A DNA stretch of 36,013 bases from Candidatus Cloacimonadota bacterium (GCA_012516855.1 JAAYWB010000015.1:1-36013); one strand, 5' to 3'; shown: positions 1 through 8,361, counted from the stretch's first letter. A program made the numbers and translations. Notes: generated by a model not told the origin, from the letters alone.

Positions 1-123
1 AATACTGCCTACGCGTCACTTGATGATGTTCAAAAAGCTCTTATTGATAGTTTCTCATACTTGGATAGCAACAGAGACATGGTCTCAAAATTGACCTATT
101 TCAAATGGCTTAAATTAGATTAA
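1..123 (+). CDS. C-terminal end of an unidentified protein (truncated by window edge)
   Basis: Frame 1 is open from the first base to a TAA at 121-123 and encodes 40 residues ending KWLKLD. The start lies outside the window. The peptide is polar, and the DNA is clearly more AT-rich than the genes further right. No family is recognisable from so short a tail. It could be a real gene end or an open frame by chance. Confidence 0.4.
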   Translation, partial: NTAYASLDDVQKALIDSFSYLDSNRDMVSKLTYFKWLKLD

Positions 124-319
124 TGAAAGCGATTTGGTATTACTTCAAGGCGATTTCTTCCACCTCGGATTCACCGCAAACAGCGAAATCCCCATAGGAA
201 AGGTAAAGCTGGTTCCGGGCTTCGGCATCGATTTTGGGGTACACTCGGAATTGTTTTCAGGCGATACTAGATGCTTGTTTTGGCCCAGTGTAAGCATGGG
301 AGTGAAATTCGGACACTGA
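119..319 (+). pseudogene. Possible remnant of an outer-membrane beta-barrel protein
   Basis: The frame is open from 119 to a TGA at 317-319. The peptide alternates short hydrophobic strands with turns (LVPGFGIDFGVHSEL, then PSVSMGVKFGH), like the last strands of a porin-type barrel. There is no convincing start: only a TTG at 134 without a Shine-Dalgarno sequence, and the frame overlaps the preceding partial gene. I read it as the C-terminal remnant of a barrel gene displaced by a frameshift or deletion, but a chance open frame is possible. Confidence 0.3.
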
Positions 320-355
320 TTCCTGAGGAAAACAAACACCCGGCGCTCAGGCTGA

Positions 356-1348
356 TCAGCTCCCCTCCATCTGCTGGCGCACCTGTTCTGCCTGGTAGCG
401 TTCATCCCGGCAAATTCTGACGGCTCGGCTGTAGCGGCTGTTTCCTGGCACGAGTTCCAGCGCCCTGATGAGGTTGGTGAGGGCGTTTTCATAATCTCCG
501 GAGTAGGTCTGAATGAGGCCGAGGTTATAATAGGCTTTGGCACGTGATTTGGCCGGGATATCAGGCTTGAGGGCAGCGGCCCGGAGAATCTCGAGGGCTC
601 GCCCGGTTTCGCCCCCAACCACCATCTGATGGGCGGTTTGCAGCTCAGGCAGGTATTTCTTGTCAAGCTCGTAAGTAACGGAAATGTTCACGTAATAGGG
701 CGCGACGGTGCGGACGAACTGGTGGGAAAGGTCATCCACGCAAACGCCATAGAGGTGGCTTTGGTCGATTCTTGGCGGCTTGCGGTCTTCGGCGGACCTG
801 GAATCCGAGAAGCTGGTATCGAAGCGTTTGTTGGCGAGCACAGCGGAGGTCTGCACGTCCAGGATCTGGATGTTCACACTCAGATAGTGAGTGCCGGTGC
901 GGGTGTGTTTCAACACCTCGTACTCCACATCATTCTTGTCCTTTTTGGTAATTATTTCCGTGTTCATGTCCTCTTTGTACTCGTCGCGGGTGACCCGGCC
1001 CACCACCAACGCGGCGGCGCCGATGAATTTACCCAATTGAGGAGCGGATTCCTCGTTCACGAAGCCGCTCCAGGAGAGATAGTGTTCCTGAAGTATGGAC
1101 TGAAGGTACTGGCGGTCGAGCACGGTTTCGAAATACTCGCTTTCCAGGAGTCGGGCGGTGAAGGCGTCGCGGATGTCCTGGGCGCGGAACCACTGATGGG
1201 GCGGGCCCCAGATGTCGCCCATGGCGATGGTGTTGTAGTCGTAAAGGTTCACCTCGGCCGGACGCATGATGGCCATGTTCACGCTCTGGGTGGCGCATCC
1301 GGCCAGGAGCAACGCCAGCAGAATCGCTAAGATCAGCTTTGTTTTCAT
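356..1348 (-). CDS. CsgG-like lipoprotein with C-terminal TPR region
   Basis: This encodes a 330-residue predicted lipoprotein. The chosen ATG at 1348 is preceded by AGGAAA and begins MKTKLILAILLALLLAGC, a clear lipobox; a start 14 codons upstream would spoil the signal peptide. Residues of about 35-220 resemble the CsgG/curli-assembly fold: a TIAMGDIWG strand, then FETVLDRQYLQSILQEHYL, then LGKFIGAAALVVGRV, which matches the CsgG pattern of a variable factor that names its target and a 'gate' strand. The last 90 residues look like one to two TPRs (AKAYYNLGLIQTYSGDYENALTNLIRAL). It probably acts in the periplasm on the outer membrane's inner face, in assembly or secretion. No curlin or csg partner is visible nearby, so the role is unassigned. 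Confidence 0.8.
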   Translation of the reverse strand: MKTKLILAILLALLLAGCATQSVNMAIMRPAEVNLYDYNTIAMGDIWGPPHQWFRAQDIRDAFTARLLESEYFETVLDRQYLQSILQEHYLSWSGFVNEESAPQLGKFIGAAALVVGRVTRDEYKEDMNTEIITKKDKNDVEYEVLKHTRTGTHYLSVNIQILDVQTSAVLANKRFDTSFSDSRSAEDRKPPRIDQSHLYGVCVDDLSHQFVRTVAPYYVNISVTYELDKKYLPELQTAHQMVVGGETGRALEILRAAALKPDIPAKSRAKAYYNLGLIQTYSGDYENALTNLIRALELVPGNSRYSRAVRICRDERYQAEQVRQQMEGS

Positions 1349-1596
1349 CGTCGTTTTCCTTTTTTCGATATCTTGTTCGCAATTTATCAAACCCTGCCCA
1401 GGATGTCCACATAATTATTACCCGACAGAACGGGATTCCCTCTCAGAAAAAATCAGTGTTAGGTATTGATCCAGCAGAGAAAAGCACAGAAAGAGTCGCT
1501 AACTCTACAGAAAGACAATCAGTTCGAACCGTGAATCCTTATGAAATCCGAATACCTGAACGAAGAAAGGGAGAAAGAAAAACGAGGGCAAAAAAA

Positions 1597-1684
1597 TGGT
1601 GCTGAAGGGGGGACTCGAACCCCCATGAGCTCACCGCTCACTAGTCCCTGAAACTAGCGTGTATACCAATTTCACCACTTCAGC
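1597..1684 (-). tRNA. tRNA-Leu (anticodon CAG)
   Basis: Read on the minus strand, acceptor arms GCTGAAG and CTTCAGC pair perfectly and are followed by A and an encoded CCA (1597-1599). The anticodon stem CTAGT/ACTAG holds the loop TTCAGGG, giving anticodon CAG. A long variable arm (GAGCGGTGAGCTC) and the GGTTCGAGTCCCCC T-arm are typical of class II tRNA-Leu. A T7 run directly follows the CCA and could end transcription. Confidence 0.96.
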
Positions 1685-1700
1685 ACTTGCTTGTGGGAGC

Positions 1701-1729
1701 CATTTCCCGGAAAGGGGGCTTGCTGTCAA
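1701..1729 (-). promoter_or_regulatory. Candidate promoter of tRNA-Leu
   Basis: An exact TTGACA lies at 1729-1724 on the minus strand, about 40 bases before the tRNA. With a 17-base spacer the -10 would be GAAATG, a poor match. The position is right for a tRNA promoter; the -10 is uncertain. Confidence 0.4.
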
Positions 1730-1763
1730 GGTTTTATTTGGCGGGAAGCCTAAAAGCCGGATA

Positions 1764-2546
1764 TCAGCGGCTGAAAAGGTCCCAGACGATGCGGCCCAGC
1801 AACAGAGCCAAAGCAAGGATGAAAATCGGTTTGATAAGGCGGTTGCCGTTGCGGACCACCAGTTTGGAGCCAATCATGTTTCCGGCAATGCCAAAAACCG
1901 CGGCGGGAACAGCGATGGGGAAATACACCTTCCCGGCAATCAGAAAGGCGGTAAGCGCTGCAAGGTTCGAGGCTAGATTTACAACTTTGGTATTGCCATT
2001 GGCCACCACGAAATCGTAACGCAGCAGCAGCGCGTACACCAGAATAAGGAAGGTACCGGTCCCCGGTCCAAAAAAACCGTCCCAGAAGCCTATCAGGAGG
2101 CCGGCCAGTCCGCCCAGGAACAGCCGAAGGCCGAGTTTGAACTGGCTGGAATTGTCCTGGTGGCCGAAGTTCTTGCGGATGAGGGTGAACACTGCGATTA
2201 TGGGAATCACCACCAGCAATAGCCAGCGCAGGAAATCGCCGGAAAGCAGAAGCACCGCGCGGGTGCCCAGATAGGAGCCAAACAGCGCCAGAACCGCGCT
2301 AACCAGAGCCACAGGGAGGTCGATCATCTTGGCTTGGAGGTAGCGCGCTGTGCTGAATATGGTGCCGCAGGCGGAGGAAAACTTGTTCGTGGCTAAGGCC
2401 GCGTGCATCGGCAAACCGGCCGCGACGTAGGCCGGAAGCGAGATCAGGCCTCCTCCGCCGGCGATGGAATCGATGAGCCCAGCCAGAAAGATGAAAGGCA
2501 ATACGAGTATGTAATCAACTGGGGTGAGAGCGATTATTTCAGTCAC
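1764..2546 (-). CDS. TSUP family (TauE/SafE, DUF81) membrane permease
   Basis: This 260-residue, almost entirely hydrophobic protein has about seven to eight membrane segments. It carries the TSUP signature near the N-terminus (GLIDSIAGGGGLISLPAYVAAGLP, then ATNKFSSACGT) and a second related half with GFWDGFFGPGTGTFLILVYALLL. The length is typical of the family. TSUP proteins move small anions such as sulfite, sulfoacetate or related sulfur compounds across the inner membrane; the substrate cannot be told here. It starts 15 bases after the large outer-membrane protein gene ends and is probably the last gene of the umuD-like/outer-membrane/permease transcript. Family confidence is high, substrate unknown. 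Confidence 0.9.
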   Translation of the reverse strand: MTEIIALTPVDYILVLPFIFLAGLIDSIAGGGGLISLPAYVAAGLPMHAALATNKFSSACGTIFSTARYLQAKMIDLPVALVSAVLALFGSYLGTRAVLLLSGDFLRWLLLVVIPIIAVFTLIRKNFGHQDNSSQFKLGLRLFLGGLAGLLIGFWDGFFGPGTGTFLILVYALLLRYDFVVANGNTKVVNLASNLAALTAFLIAGKVYFPIAVPAAVFGIAGNMIGSKLVVRNGNRLIKPIFILALALLLGRIVWDLFSR

Positions 2547-2561
2547 AAACAGGTTCCCGGC

Positions 2562-5500
2562 TCAGAGTTCTGCCTTGAATTCCAGTTTGAGAGAATGCTT
2601 CACGTCCTGCTCCGGATAGGCTGTGCCGCTGTATTCCAGGGTCGCGGAGCTGAAGCTGTTGAGGCGGTAAACCGCGGAGGCAGACCAGTTGAGCAGCAAT
2701 CCACCCCGCTTCTCGGGCAGGAAAGCTAGAAACTCGCTGCCCTCGCGGAAATTGTAGCGGAGCCCGAAAGAGCCGTTCACGCGGGCTTTTTTGCCCCACA
2801 CACCGCGGTAGCCGGGTTCCAGGCCCAGCCCGCGCAGGCGGTAGCCCTCCCCGCTTTGCTGATGTATTCCGTCTTCCAGCCTGCCGCTGAGGTTCAGGGT
2901 GCCAATGTTGTTTGAAGTAAAGTTGCGTTGCACGAGCATTCTGAGCTCGTTCTGGGTAATGTCGGATAGATAGCGGGAGTCGGTTTCGTTGCTATGGTGA
3001 TAGCGGATGTTATAGTTGTTGCCGGCTAAGTTTTTCAGGTCAAACTCCGCTGAGTAGAGTGCTTCGGAAGCTCGGGACTGGCTCTGGTAGCGGTTGTCGA
3101 GGCTGCGATTGAACTGGGCGCCAAGGCTGCCGATCACGCGGTTGGGAACCAGGTCCAGCCAGAGGGTTTGGGAGAGGCGCTGATTGCTGAAAATGGTGGA
3201 AGGCCCGCTCAACGCGGTTTCCGGGAATATGAGGTAGCTACGCCAATCCGCCATCAGCGAATCCTGCAGGGTGCCCTGGAGGATGAGGTCGCCACGCAGC
3301 CAGTTCCATTTCGGGAACTGATTGCCGGGCTTGAGGTAAAGGCTTACCTGACCGTTCACCTCCGAACTCAGTGTCCCGCGTCCACTGGTGATGTAAACGT
3401 AGTCCCAATCGCCATCCGGGGTGTAAACTCCAGTGCTGTCATAGAGGCCGAGTCCGGAGCCGATGTATTCCAATTCGCGGATGCGGGGGAAGAACTCGGT
3501 TTGGTTGAGTTGGTAATTGCCCAGCAGCATCACAGCCTGTTGCAGGAAGTAGTGGGAATTGCGGAAGGAAACGAGGTTGTAGCTGGTTTTGGGACCTTCC
3601 TTTTGGATCTGGCGATGGGTGAATTCCAGGTTCAGATTGTGGTTGAGGGTAGTGGTGCTGTGTTTGAGGGCGTAGGTTTGCGAGCTGGCGGAGCTGACCC
3701 AATCTGTGTCTTTGCGGAAGTTGTTGTCCTGGATAAAACCAAGCTGTGAAAGACTGGTTTTGGCGACGCCAAGGGTGATTTGAGGATTCACACGGTAGTA
3801 GCGGCTGTCTGCTTCGGAAGCTGTGATATGGGAGTGCTCGAGGCTGTTGTAGTTGGCCAGCAGTTTGGCTTTGAACCAGTTGAAATCCCAGCTTCCGGCT
3901 AAATCGTGATACTGCATCAGACTGGAACCCCCGTCCGATACAAGGTCTTGCCAGGAAAGGGTAGAACGAAGGTCCAGCGCGGGAAACACGCCTTTGCCGG
4001 CGCTTTTTGAGAGCAGGCGCAACGCTTTCTGGCTGTAAAGGCCCGGAATATCCCGGTAACGCAAGGTCAGTTGTGGCTTCCAGGCCTCCCAGGCGCCCGA
4101 ACCCAAAGTGAGGTCAAGCCGCCACTGGGCCAGCGAATCGGCCGGTGCCAGCAGCGAGAGGTCATATTCTTCAGCATAACCGGATTGCTGGCTGAAGAGA
4201 AAGCTCTTCTCCCAGCGCCGCTCAAAATCAAGACCTACCCAGCTTGAGCGGGCATCTTCCCCACTTCTGAGCCTCCCCCAGGCGGTCAACAAGCCGCTGC
4301 GGTTGTCCTCATCATCCAAGGCGGAAAAGGTGTTTTTGTCATTGGTGGTATAGATGCCTTCCACGCCAAGCTCGAGGCCCTTGTAGCCATAGTTCAGGGC
4401 CAGGTCCGCGTTGTTGCGCAGCACAGCGGGAACCAAACGTTTCTGAGGCAGCCAGGAGCCCATTCCGGGACCCACGTAGCGGTATTTTCCGCTGGAATAT
4501 TCCTCGTAATCGCCATTGCCCAGGCCCACGAAGCTGAAAGTGAGGTTGTAAACGGCGGTGGTGTCCCCAGCGGCGTATTCATAGTAGGGAATTCCCTCCT
4601 CCGTGTAACACAGAATGTAGCTTCCCAAGCCGGGCTCCACAAGCGTGATGCCGTTTCCCCAAGCCACGCGGTCGCCTGCGGCACTCAGGGAATCGAGGTC
4701 AGCCGGGCTGAACTGATAGAGCAGAGGGGAATCTTTGGCATCGGCCTGGCGGATGAAATGATGCGAAATGGTGAGGCCCGGCAGAACCTGAATTTTGGAG
4801 GAATTGAAGAGAGTGGATTGCTTGTAATACTCATCCGCGTATTGGAACCAAGCGTTGATCTGGTCACTGGAGACCACCAGGTTGCGAAACATCACCGAGC
4901 CTTCGGAATAGTCGATATAATAGTCCGTTCCTCGTTCAAGCAGAATTCCGTTGCGGTAGATCTGCTCGCTGCCAGCGGTAATCAGATACGAGCTCTGCCA
5001 GCCGGTGGGATTGAGGTAATAGGGCCCCTGTTTGCCATCGATTATAGTGATAGCCTGACTGGCTGGTTTCCCCGCGGCGGCGGTGAAGCCGGCCTGGGCG
5101 AAATGGCGGTCCCGGTACCAGGCATTCAGGCCTTCAATGCTGGTACGGTAGTTGATGTAGCGGGTATCGGTGAATTCCCAGTCCAGGTCACCCATAGCAA
5201 TTTCATACTGTTTGCCGAACACCCGGATGAAGACCTTGTCTAGGCTGCTGAGTTCCTTGGAATCACCTTCCGGAGTGAGTTTGGACTGGCTGTCTGAAAG
5301 CTGGGCGGCGATATTCACATTGCGGGAAAGCTCGCCGTTCAGGTTCACGAACAGCGATTGCTTCAGGTCGAAGGCTTCCTCGTCCGAAAAGGTGATGGCA
5401 AAGGTCTTGGCGCCGGAGATGAGCAGTTTGCCGTCGTCCGGAAGCCAGCTTCGGGGACGGGGCGCAACGCTCTGGAACAGGCTGTCGGATGGGTCCAGTT

Positions 5501-5813
5501 CGTGGTAAAGCTGGCGCGGGCTGGCCAGGTCGGGAGGCACCAGCAGACAACTAACGCGCAGGTATTCAGCTTCGGGAAAGCGCTGCAGGATAAGGGCTCC
5601 GGCGCGGTGGTCGAGCCGGTAATCGAGGCCCGGAACCAAGAGCAGGGTGTCAGCGAAAACGGATTCTGACCCAGAAACGATAGGCCCCTGAGCAAGTTGG
5701 TAGGAAAGCTGGTCGGGCAACAGGGGCAAGCTGATATCCAGCACCAAGCCCTGCGCAGCCAGCGGCGCAAACGAGCTCAGGATCAGAACCGCGGCCAGGA
5801 TAAAGGGTCGCAC
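2562..5813 (-). CDS. Large outer-membrane protein with SprA-like repeat
   Basis: This 1083-residue secreted protein starts at GTG 5813, four bases after the umuD-like stop, with a signal peptide (MRPFILAAVLILSSFAPLAAQ). Residues of about 110-330 contain a block seen in SprA-type and related FCB outer-membrane proteins: ISGAKTFAITFSDEEAFDLKQSLFVNLNGELS, then QLSDSQSKLTPEGDSKELSSLDKVFIRVFG, then the YRNGILLERGTDYYIDYSEGSVMF element. The remaining 700 residues are rich in alternating aromatic and polar beta-strands (for example AVYRLNSFSSATLEYSGT), consistent with a big barrel. Real SprA is over 2000 residues, so this is a shorter relative and not the T9SS pore. It may act in surface translocation or as a structural barrel; the function is unknown. 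Confidence 0.75.
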   Translation of the reverse strand: MRPFILAAVLILSSFAPLAAQGLVLDISLPLLPDQLSYQLAQGPIVSGSESVFADTLLLVPGLDYRLDHRAGALILQRFPEAEYLRVSCLLVPPDLASPRQLYHELDPSDSLFQSVAPRPRSWLPDDGKLLISGAKTFAITFSDEEAFDLKQSLFVNLNGELSRNVNIAAQLSDSQSKLTPEGDSKELSSLDKVFIRVFGKQYEIAMGDLDWEFTDTRYINYRTSIEGLNAWYRDRHFAQAGFTAAAGKPASQAITIIDGKQGPYYLNPTGWQSSYLITAGSEQIYRNGILLERGTDYYIDYSEGSVMFRNLVVSSDQINAWFQYADEYYKQSTLFNSSKIQVLPGLTISHHFIRQADAKDSPLLYQFSPADLDSLSAAGDRVAWGNGITLVEPGLGSYILCYTEEGIPYYEYAAGDTTAVYNLTFSFVGLGNGDYEEYSSGKYRYVGPGMGSWLPQKRLVPAVLRNNADLALNYGYKGLELGVEGIYTTNDKNTFSALDDEDNRSGLLTAWGRLRSGEDARSSWVGLDFERRWEKSFLFSQQSGYAEEYDLSLLAPADSLAQWRLDLTLGSGAWEAWKPQLTLRYRDIPGLYSQKALRLLSKSAGKGVFPALDLRSTLSWQDLVSDGGSSLMQYHDLAGSWDFNWFKAKLLANYNSLEHSHITASEADSRYYRVNPQITLGVAKTSLSQLGFIQDNNFRKDTDWVSSASSQTYALKHSTTTLNHNLNLEFTHRQIQKEGPKTSYNLVSFRNSHYFLQQAVMLLGNYQLNQTEFFPRIRELEYIGSGLGLYDSTGVYTPDGDWDYVYITSGRGTLSSEVNGQVSLYLKPGNQFPKWNWLRGDLILQGTLQDSLMADWRSYLIFPETALSGPSTIFSNQRLSQTLWLDLVPNRVIGSLGAQFNRSLDNRYQSQSRASEALYSAEFDLKNLAGNNYNIRYHHSNETDSRYLSDITQNELRMLVQRNFTSNNIGTLNLSGRLEDGIHQQSGEGYRLRGLGLEPGYRGVWGKKARVNGSFGLRYNFREGSEFLAFLPEKRGGLLLNWSASAVYRLNSFSSATLEYSGTAYPEQDVKHSLKLEFKAEL

Positions 5814-5816
5814 ACG

Positions 5817-6266
5817 CTACACTTTGTGAATGACGGTTGTGACAACGCCCCAGATCACGAACTCAAGTTCCTCGTTGATTTTGATGGGCGGATAGGACTC
5901 GTTTTCTGAAACCAGAAAAAGTTCGCCCTTTTCGATGCGCAGCTTCTTGATCGTGAATTCCCCGTCATAGCGGGCCAGCACCACCGAGCTGTTGCCGGCT
6001 TCCAAAGACCTGTCCACGATCACGATATCGCCGGGAAAGATGCCGCAGCCAATCATCGAATCGCCTTCCACCCGGGCGAAGAAGGTGGCGGCTTTGTTCT
6101 TGATCAGGTATTCGTTGAGGTCTAGCAAGCCTTCAAGGTAATCGGCAGCGGGAGAAGGAAATCCGGCCGGGAACTTGTTGCCGATCAAAGGCCTTTTGAT
6201 CTTGGTTTCGGTGCTGACCCCGTAGAGCGCTTTCACCGATCCGTCTGACTTGATCTTTTTAGGCAT
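5817..6266 (-). CDS. umuD: UmuD-like S24 self-cleaving peptidase
   Basis: The product is 149 residues from the ATG at 6266, which has GAGGT seven bases upstream; an ATG seven codons earlier lacks this. The match to UmuD runs the whole length: GFPSPAADY after an Ala-Gly cleavage site (A34-G35), GDSMIGCGIFPGDIVIVD with nucleophile Ser70, and GEFTIKKL with general base Lys107. The 37-residue Ser-Lys distance equals that of E. coli UmuD (S60, K97). LexA is excluded because there is no N-terminal helix-turn-helix. In the family, RecA-DNA filaments trigger self-cleavage and the product supports the error-prone polymerase UmuC. No umuC is present here; the next gene, four bases on, is an outer-membrane protein. 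Confidence 0.85.
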   Translation of the reverse strand: MPKKIKSDGSVKALYGVSTETKIKRPLIGNKFPAGFPSPAADYLEGLLDLNEYLIKNKAATFFARVEGDSMIGCGIFPGDIVIVDRSLEAGNSSVVLARYDGEFTIKKLRIEKGELFLVSENESYPPIKINEELEFVIWGVVTTVIHKV

Positions 6267-6280
6267 CGCGGAGACCTCAG

Positions 6281-6317
6281 AAAACAACAGTCAACCGTGA
6301 TCGCGCACGGTTGACTG
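6281..6317 (-). terminator. Rho-independent terminator of the TPR lipoprotein gene
   Basis: A perfect 12-base stem (6288-6299 with 6306-6317, arm CAGTCAACCGTG) and a six-base loop lie just after the lipoprotein stop and run into TTGTTTT on the minus strand. It ends about 15 bases before the umuD start codon, so it could also act as an attenuator or operator for that gene. Confidence 0.75.
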
Positions 6318-6332
6318 CCGAATATGGATTGC

Positions 6333-7514
6333 TTATTTGATCTTCTTGAGAATGGCGGACGCGCTGGAGCCATAGTTCGGATCGTTTTGGATCCTTTGCA
6401 GGTCAGCTTTGGCGGCGTCGTTTTTCTTTTGCATGAAGTAGGCGTTGCCACGCAGGAGATAGGCCGCGGCCCTGGAAGAATCGATGTTTATCACTTTGGT
6501 GGCATAGGTTATCACCTTCGCCCAGTTCTTCTGCTTGTTCCAGTGATTGGCGAGGGCCAGAGCCACATCGGCGTTGGGTTCCAGGTTCAGGGATTTGTCA
6601 TAGTATTCGATCTTCTTGGCGGTATTGTTCAGCTTGTCATAGTTGTCAGCCATGATGCGGTAGGCAAGGGCGTTGGAAGCGTTGTCTGTGGTGGCTTCGA
6701 TCAGCTTGAGCAGCACCTCGTTGGATTTCTTGTAGTTCTTGATCCCGCGGTAGAAATCTGCCACGGTGGAATACACCATCGTGTTTTGGCCGATTTCCAT
6801 CGCCTTGTCGTAATAGATGGCCGCGGTGTTGTTGTCACCCTCGTCGCGGTAGGCGGAGGCCAGCACCAGATAGGCGTTCACGTCATTGGAGGCCTCGGCG
6901 TAATCTTTCAGAACCTGATAGGCGCGAACCGGGTCGCCAATGTCGTTTTTAAGGATGCTGTACTTGGACATCAGCACGTCTTCGTTGCCGGGCTCGATTT
7001 GGAGCACGTTGTCATAATAACCCAGGGCGCGTTCGTATTGCCCGGCTTTCTGGGCGGTGACGGCCATGTTGCGGTAGAGGCCTGCCACCATGACGTCACG
7101 CTCGGCGGCGGTCATGGTTAGCGGAACCAGGCTTTTGTAGATATTGGCAGCGCTTTCAAACTCCATGATGGCGTCATCATATTGGTGGAGCTGGTCGCTT
7201 TCATGGGCCAGATTCTGATAGGTGAAGGCGATATTGGACTGGATCCGTTCAATGTTCACGTCCACCGAATCCACAGGCGTGGCTTCTGGCTGGGCAAGCA
7301 GGTAAAATTCCTTGGACTGGTTGAAATAATCCAGCGCCAGGGCGAAATTCTCCTCTTCCAAACAGATGGCGGCAGTATCCGCCGCGGCTTTGGCCAGTTC
7401 CAGCGGTGTGGGCGGCGGCCCCACCGGTTCTTGGATCTTTTTGTTTCCGCTGCAAGCTGACAGCACCAGAAGAGCTGTTAGCAGAATCGCAAGCAGGTAT
7501 GAATACCTTTTCAT
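6333..7514 (-). CDS. TPR-repeat lipoprotein
   Basis: This 393-residue protein has a lipoprotein signal peptide (MKRYSYLLAILLTALLVLSAC) and a strong GGAGG site before the ATG. The body is a nearly continuous TPR solenoid of about eight repeats, with typical units such as ALGYYDNVLQIEPGNEDVLMSKYSILK, AAIYYDKAMEIGQNTMVYSTVADFYRG and KIEYYDKSLNLEPNADVALALANHW. It should be anchored in the periplasm and hold protein partners together, perhaps at outer-membrane assembly or cell-wall sites. It is transcribed away from HU and is closed by a strong terminator, so it is probably a single-gene unit. TPRs do not reveal the partner. Confidence 0.88.
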   Translation of the reverse strand: MKRYSYLLAILLTALLVLSACSGNKKIQEPVGPPPTPLELAKAAADTAAICLEEENFALALDYFNQSKEFYLLAQPEATPVDSVDVNIERIQSNIAFTYQNLAHESDQLHQYDDAIMEFESAANIYKSLVPLTMTAAERDVMVAGLYRNMAVTAQKAGQYERALGYYDNVLQIEPGNEDVLMSKYSILKNDIGDPVRAYQVLKDYAEASNDVNAYLVLASAYRDEGDNNTAAIYYDKAMEIGQNTMVYSTVADFYRGIKNYKKSNEVLLKLIEATTDNASNALAYRIMADNYDKLNNTAKKIEYYDKSLNLEPNADVALALANHWNKQKNWAKVITYATKVINIDSSRAAAYLLRGNAYFMQKKNDAAKADLQRIQNDPNYGSSASAILKKIK

Positions 7515-7543
7515 TATTCCTCCAGTGAATTACTGTTTAAACG

Positions 7544-7572
7544 ACAGTGAGAGGAGTGGCGTTTTTTGTCAA
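7544..7572 (-). promoter_or_regulatory. Candidate promoter of the TPR lipoprotein gene
   Basis: An exact TTGACA lies at 7572-7567 on the minus strand, 53 bases before the start codon. The 17-spaced -10 (CACTGT) is a poor match. It shares the 296-base divergent spacer with the HU promoter; nothing else is clear in that spacer beyond AT-rich tracts. Confidence 0.4.
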
Positions 7573-7732
7573 TGTAAAAAGCTAATAGGCAGGAAGTAGG
7601 GCATTATTTTCAGAATTTTTTATCCCTTGTGGAAAAAACGCTTCTCGTTGAATGACAATAAGTTGGTAAATCGCGATAACGTATTTGCGTTACCCCAATC
7701 CCTTAAAGTGCTGAAAAAACAGCATTTTTTTG

Positions 7733-7762
7733 TTGACAGATTTTCCAGACCCAGTTTTTAAT
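7733..7762 (+). promoter_or_regulatory. Candidate promoter of the HU gene
   Basis: TTGACA at 7733-7738 is followed 17-18 bases later by TTTTAA or TTTAAT (7756-7762), about 50 bases before the HU start. An AT-rich tract lies upstream, as expected for a highly expressed gene. Confidence 0.5.
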
Positions 7763-7810
7763 CGCTTTGTATTATCTCTTACTCTTTAAATACAAACCCA
7801 AGGAGGTAAC

Positions 7811-8098
7811 ATGAGCAGAGATGATTTAATCAAAAAGATCGCAGGGACCGCCGGAATTTCGCAGAAAACAGCCGGCATCGCACTCAACGCAATGTTAGAG
7901 GGTGTTACTCAAGCTCTCAAGAAAGAGGAGAAAGTCTCCCTTGTAGGCTTTGGTTCCTTCAGTGTTGCCCATCGCAAAGCCCGCAATGGCGTCAACCCCA
8001 AGACCAAGAAACCCCTCAAGATCCCAGCCCGTAAAGTTCCTGTCTTTAAAGCAGGCAAGAGGCTCAAAGAAGCTGTCAAGGGTGGGAAAAAGAAATAA
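7811..8098 (+). CDS. HU/IHF family DNA-binding protein
   Basis: This encodes a 95-residue basic protein with the complete HU fold. The N-terminal helices (MSRDDLIKKIAGTAGISQKTAGIALNAMLEGVTQALKK) are followed by the GFGSF turn and the DNA-embracing arm with HRKARNGVNPKTKKPLKIPARKVPVFKAGKRLKEAV. The conserved Pro at the arm tip is in NPKT. A perfect AAGGAGG lies before the ATG. It bends and packages chromosomal DNA as a dimer. It stands alone between its own promoter and a strong terminator. HU and IHF subunits cannot be separated from one sequence; the lysine-rich tail (GGKKK) favours HU. Confidence 0.95.
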   Translation: MSRDDLIKKIAGTAGISQKTAGIALNAMLEGVTQALKKEEKVSLVGFGSFSVAHRKARNGVNPKTKKPLKIPARKVPVFKAGKRLKEAVKGGKKK

Positions 8099-8114
8099 AC
8101 CAGAATTGACATCC

Positions 8115-8147
8115 TAAAAAAGGCGGAAATCAATTTCCGCCTTTTTT
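8115..8147 (+). terminator. Rho-independent terminator of the HU gene
   Basis: Nine-base stem GGCGGAAAT/ATTTCCGCC with a two-base CA loop, flanked by A6 upstream and T6 downstream. The flanking A and T runs could extend the stem and let it work in both directions. Confidence 0.93.
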
Positions 8148-8179
8148 CGTCCCAGCAGAATTGCCTTCCCGCTCCTGGC

Positions 8180-8321
8180 CTATGCCCTGTCTGCCACGCC
8201 CTGAGCGGTCGAGTCCATCGCCCTCCCACGCCTCCCGTACTATACTCGCACCGAATTCGGGCATTATGCGGGAGGCGTTTACGGGAAACAGGAAAGGGCC
8301 TTAACGGCCAGACAGCATCGC
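8180..8321. repeat. Dispersed hairpin repeat, family B copy 1
   Basis: This fills most of the 360-base gap between HU and hydE. A GCCTCCCG arm at 8230-8237 pairs with CGGGAGGC at 8269-8276; inside it lies the palindrome CCGAATTCGG, and after it GGCC-TTAAC-GGCC at 8297-8309. The same blocks with identical spacing recur at 25312-25402. The similarity fades upstream of about 8180. Non-coding by appearance. Confidence 0.75.
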
Positions 8322-8361
8322 ATCAATCTACTGAATATGAGCCTGATGTAATGGAGCCGGA

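Noticed and set aside
629-1330. A 233-residue open frame on the plus strand opposite the CsgG-like lipoprotein gene
   Set aside because: It is a mirror of the real gene on the minus strand, without a ribosome site or a recognisable fold; the lipoprotein has both.
2562-5813. Type IX secretion pore SprA
   Set aside because: The protein has SprA-like elements but is less than half of the SprA length, so the name is not supported.
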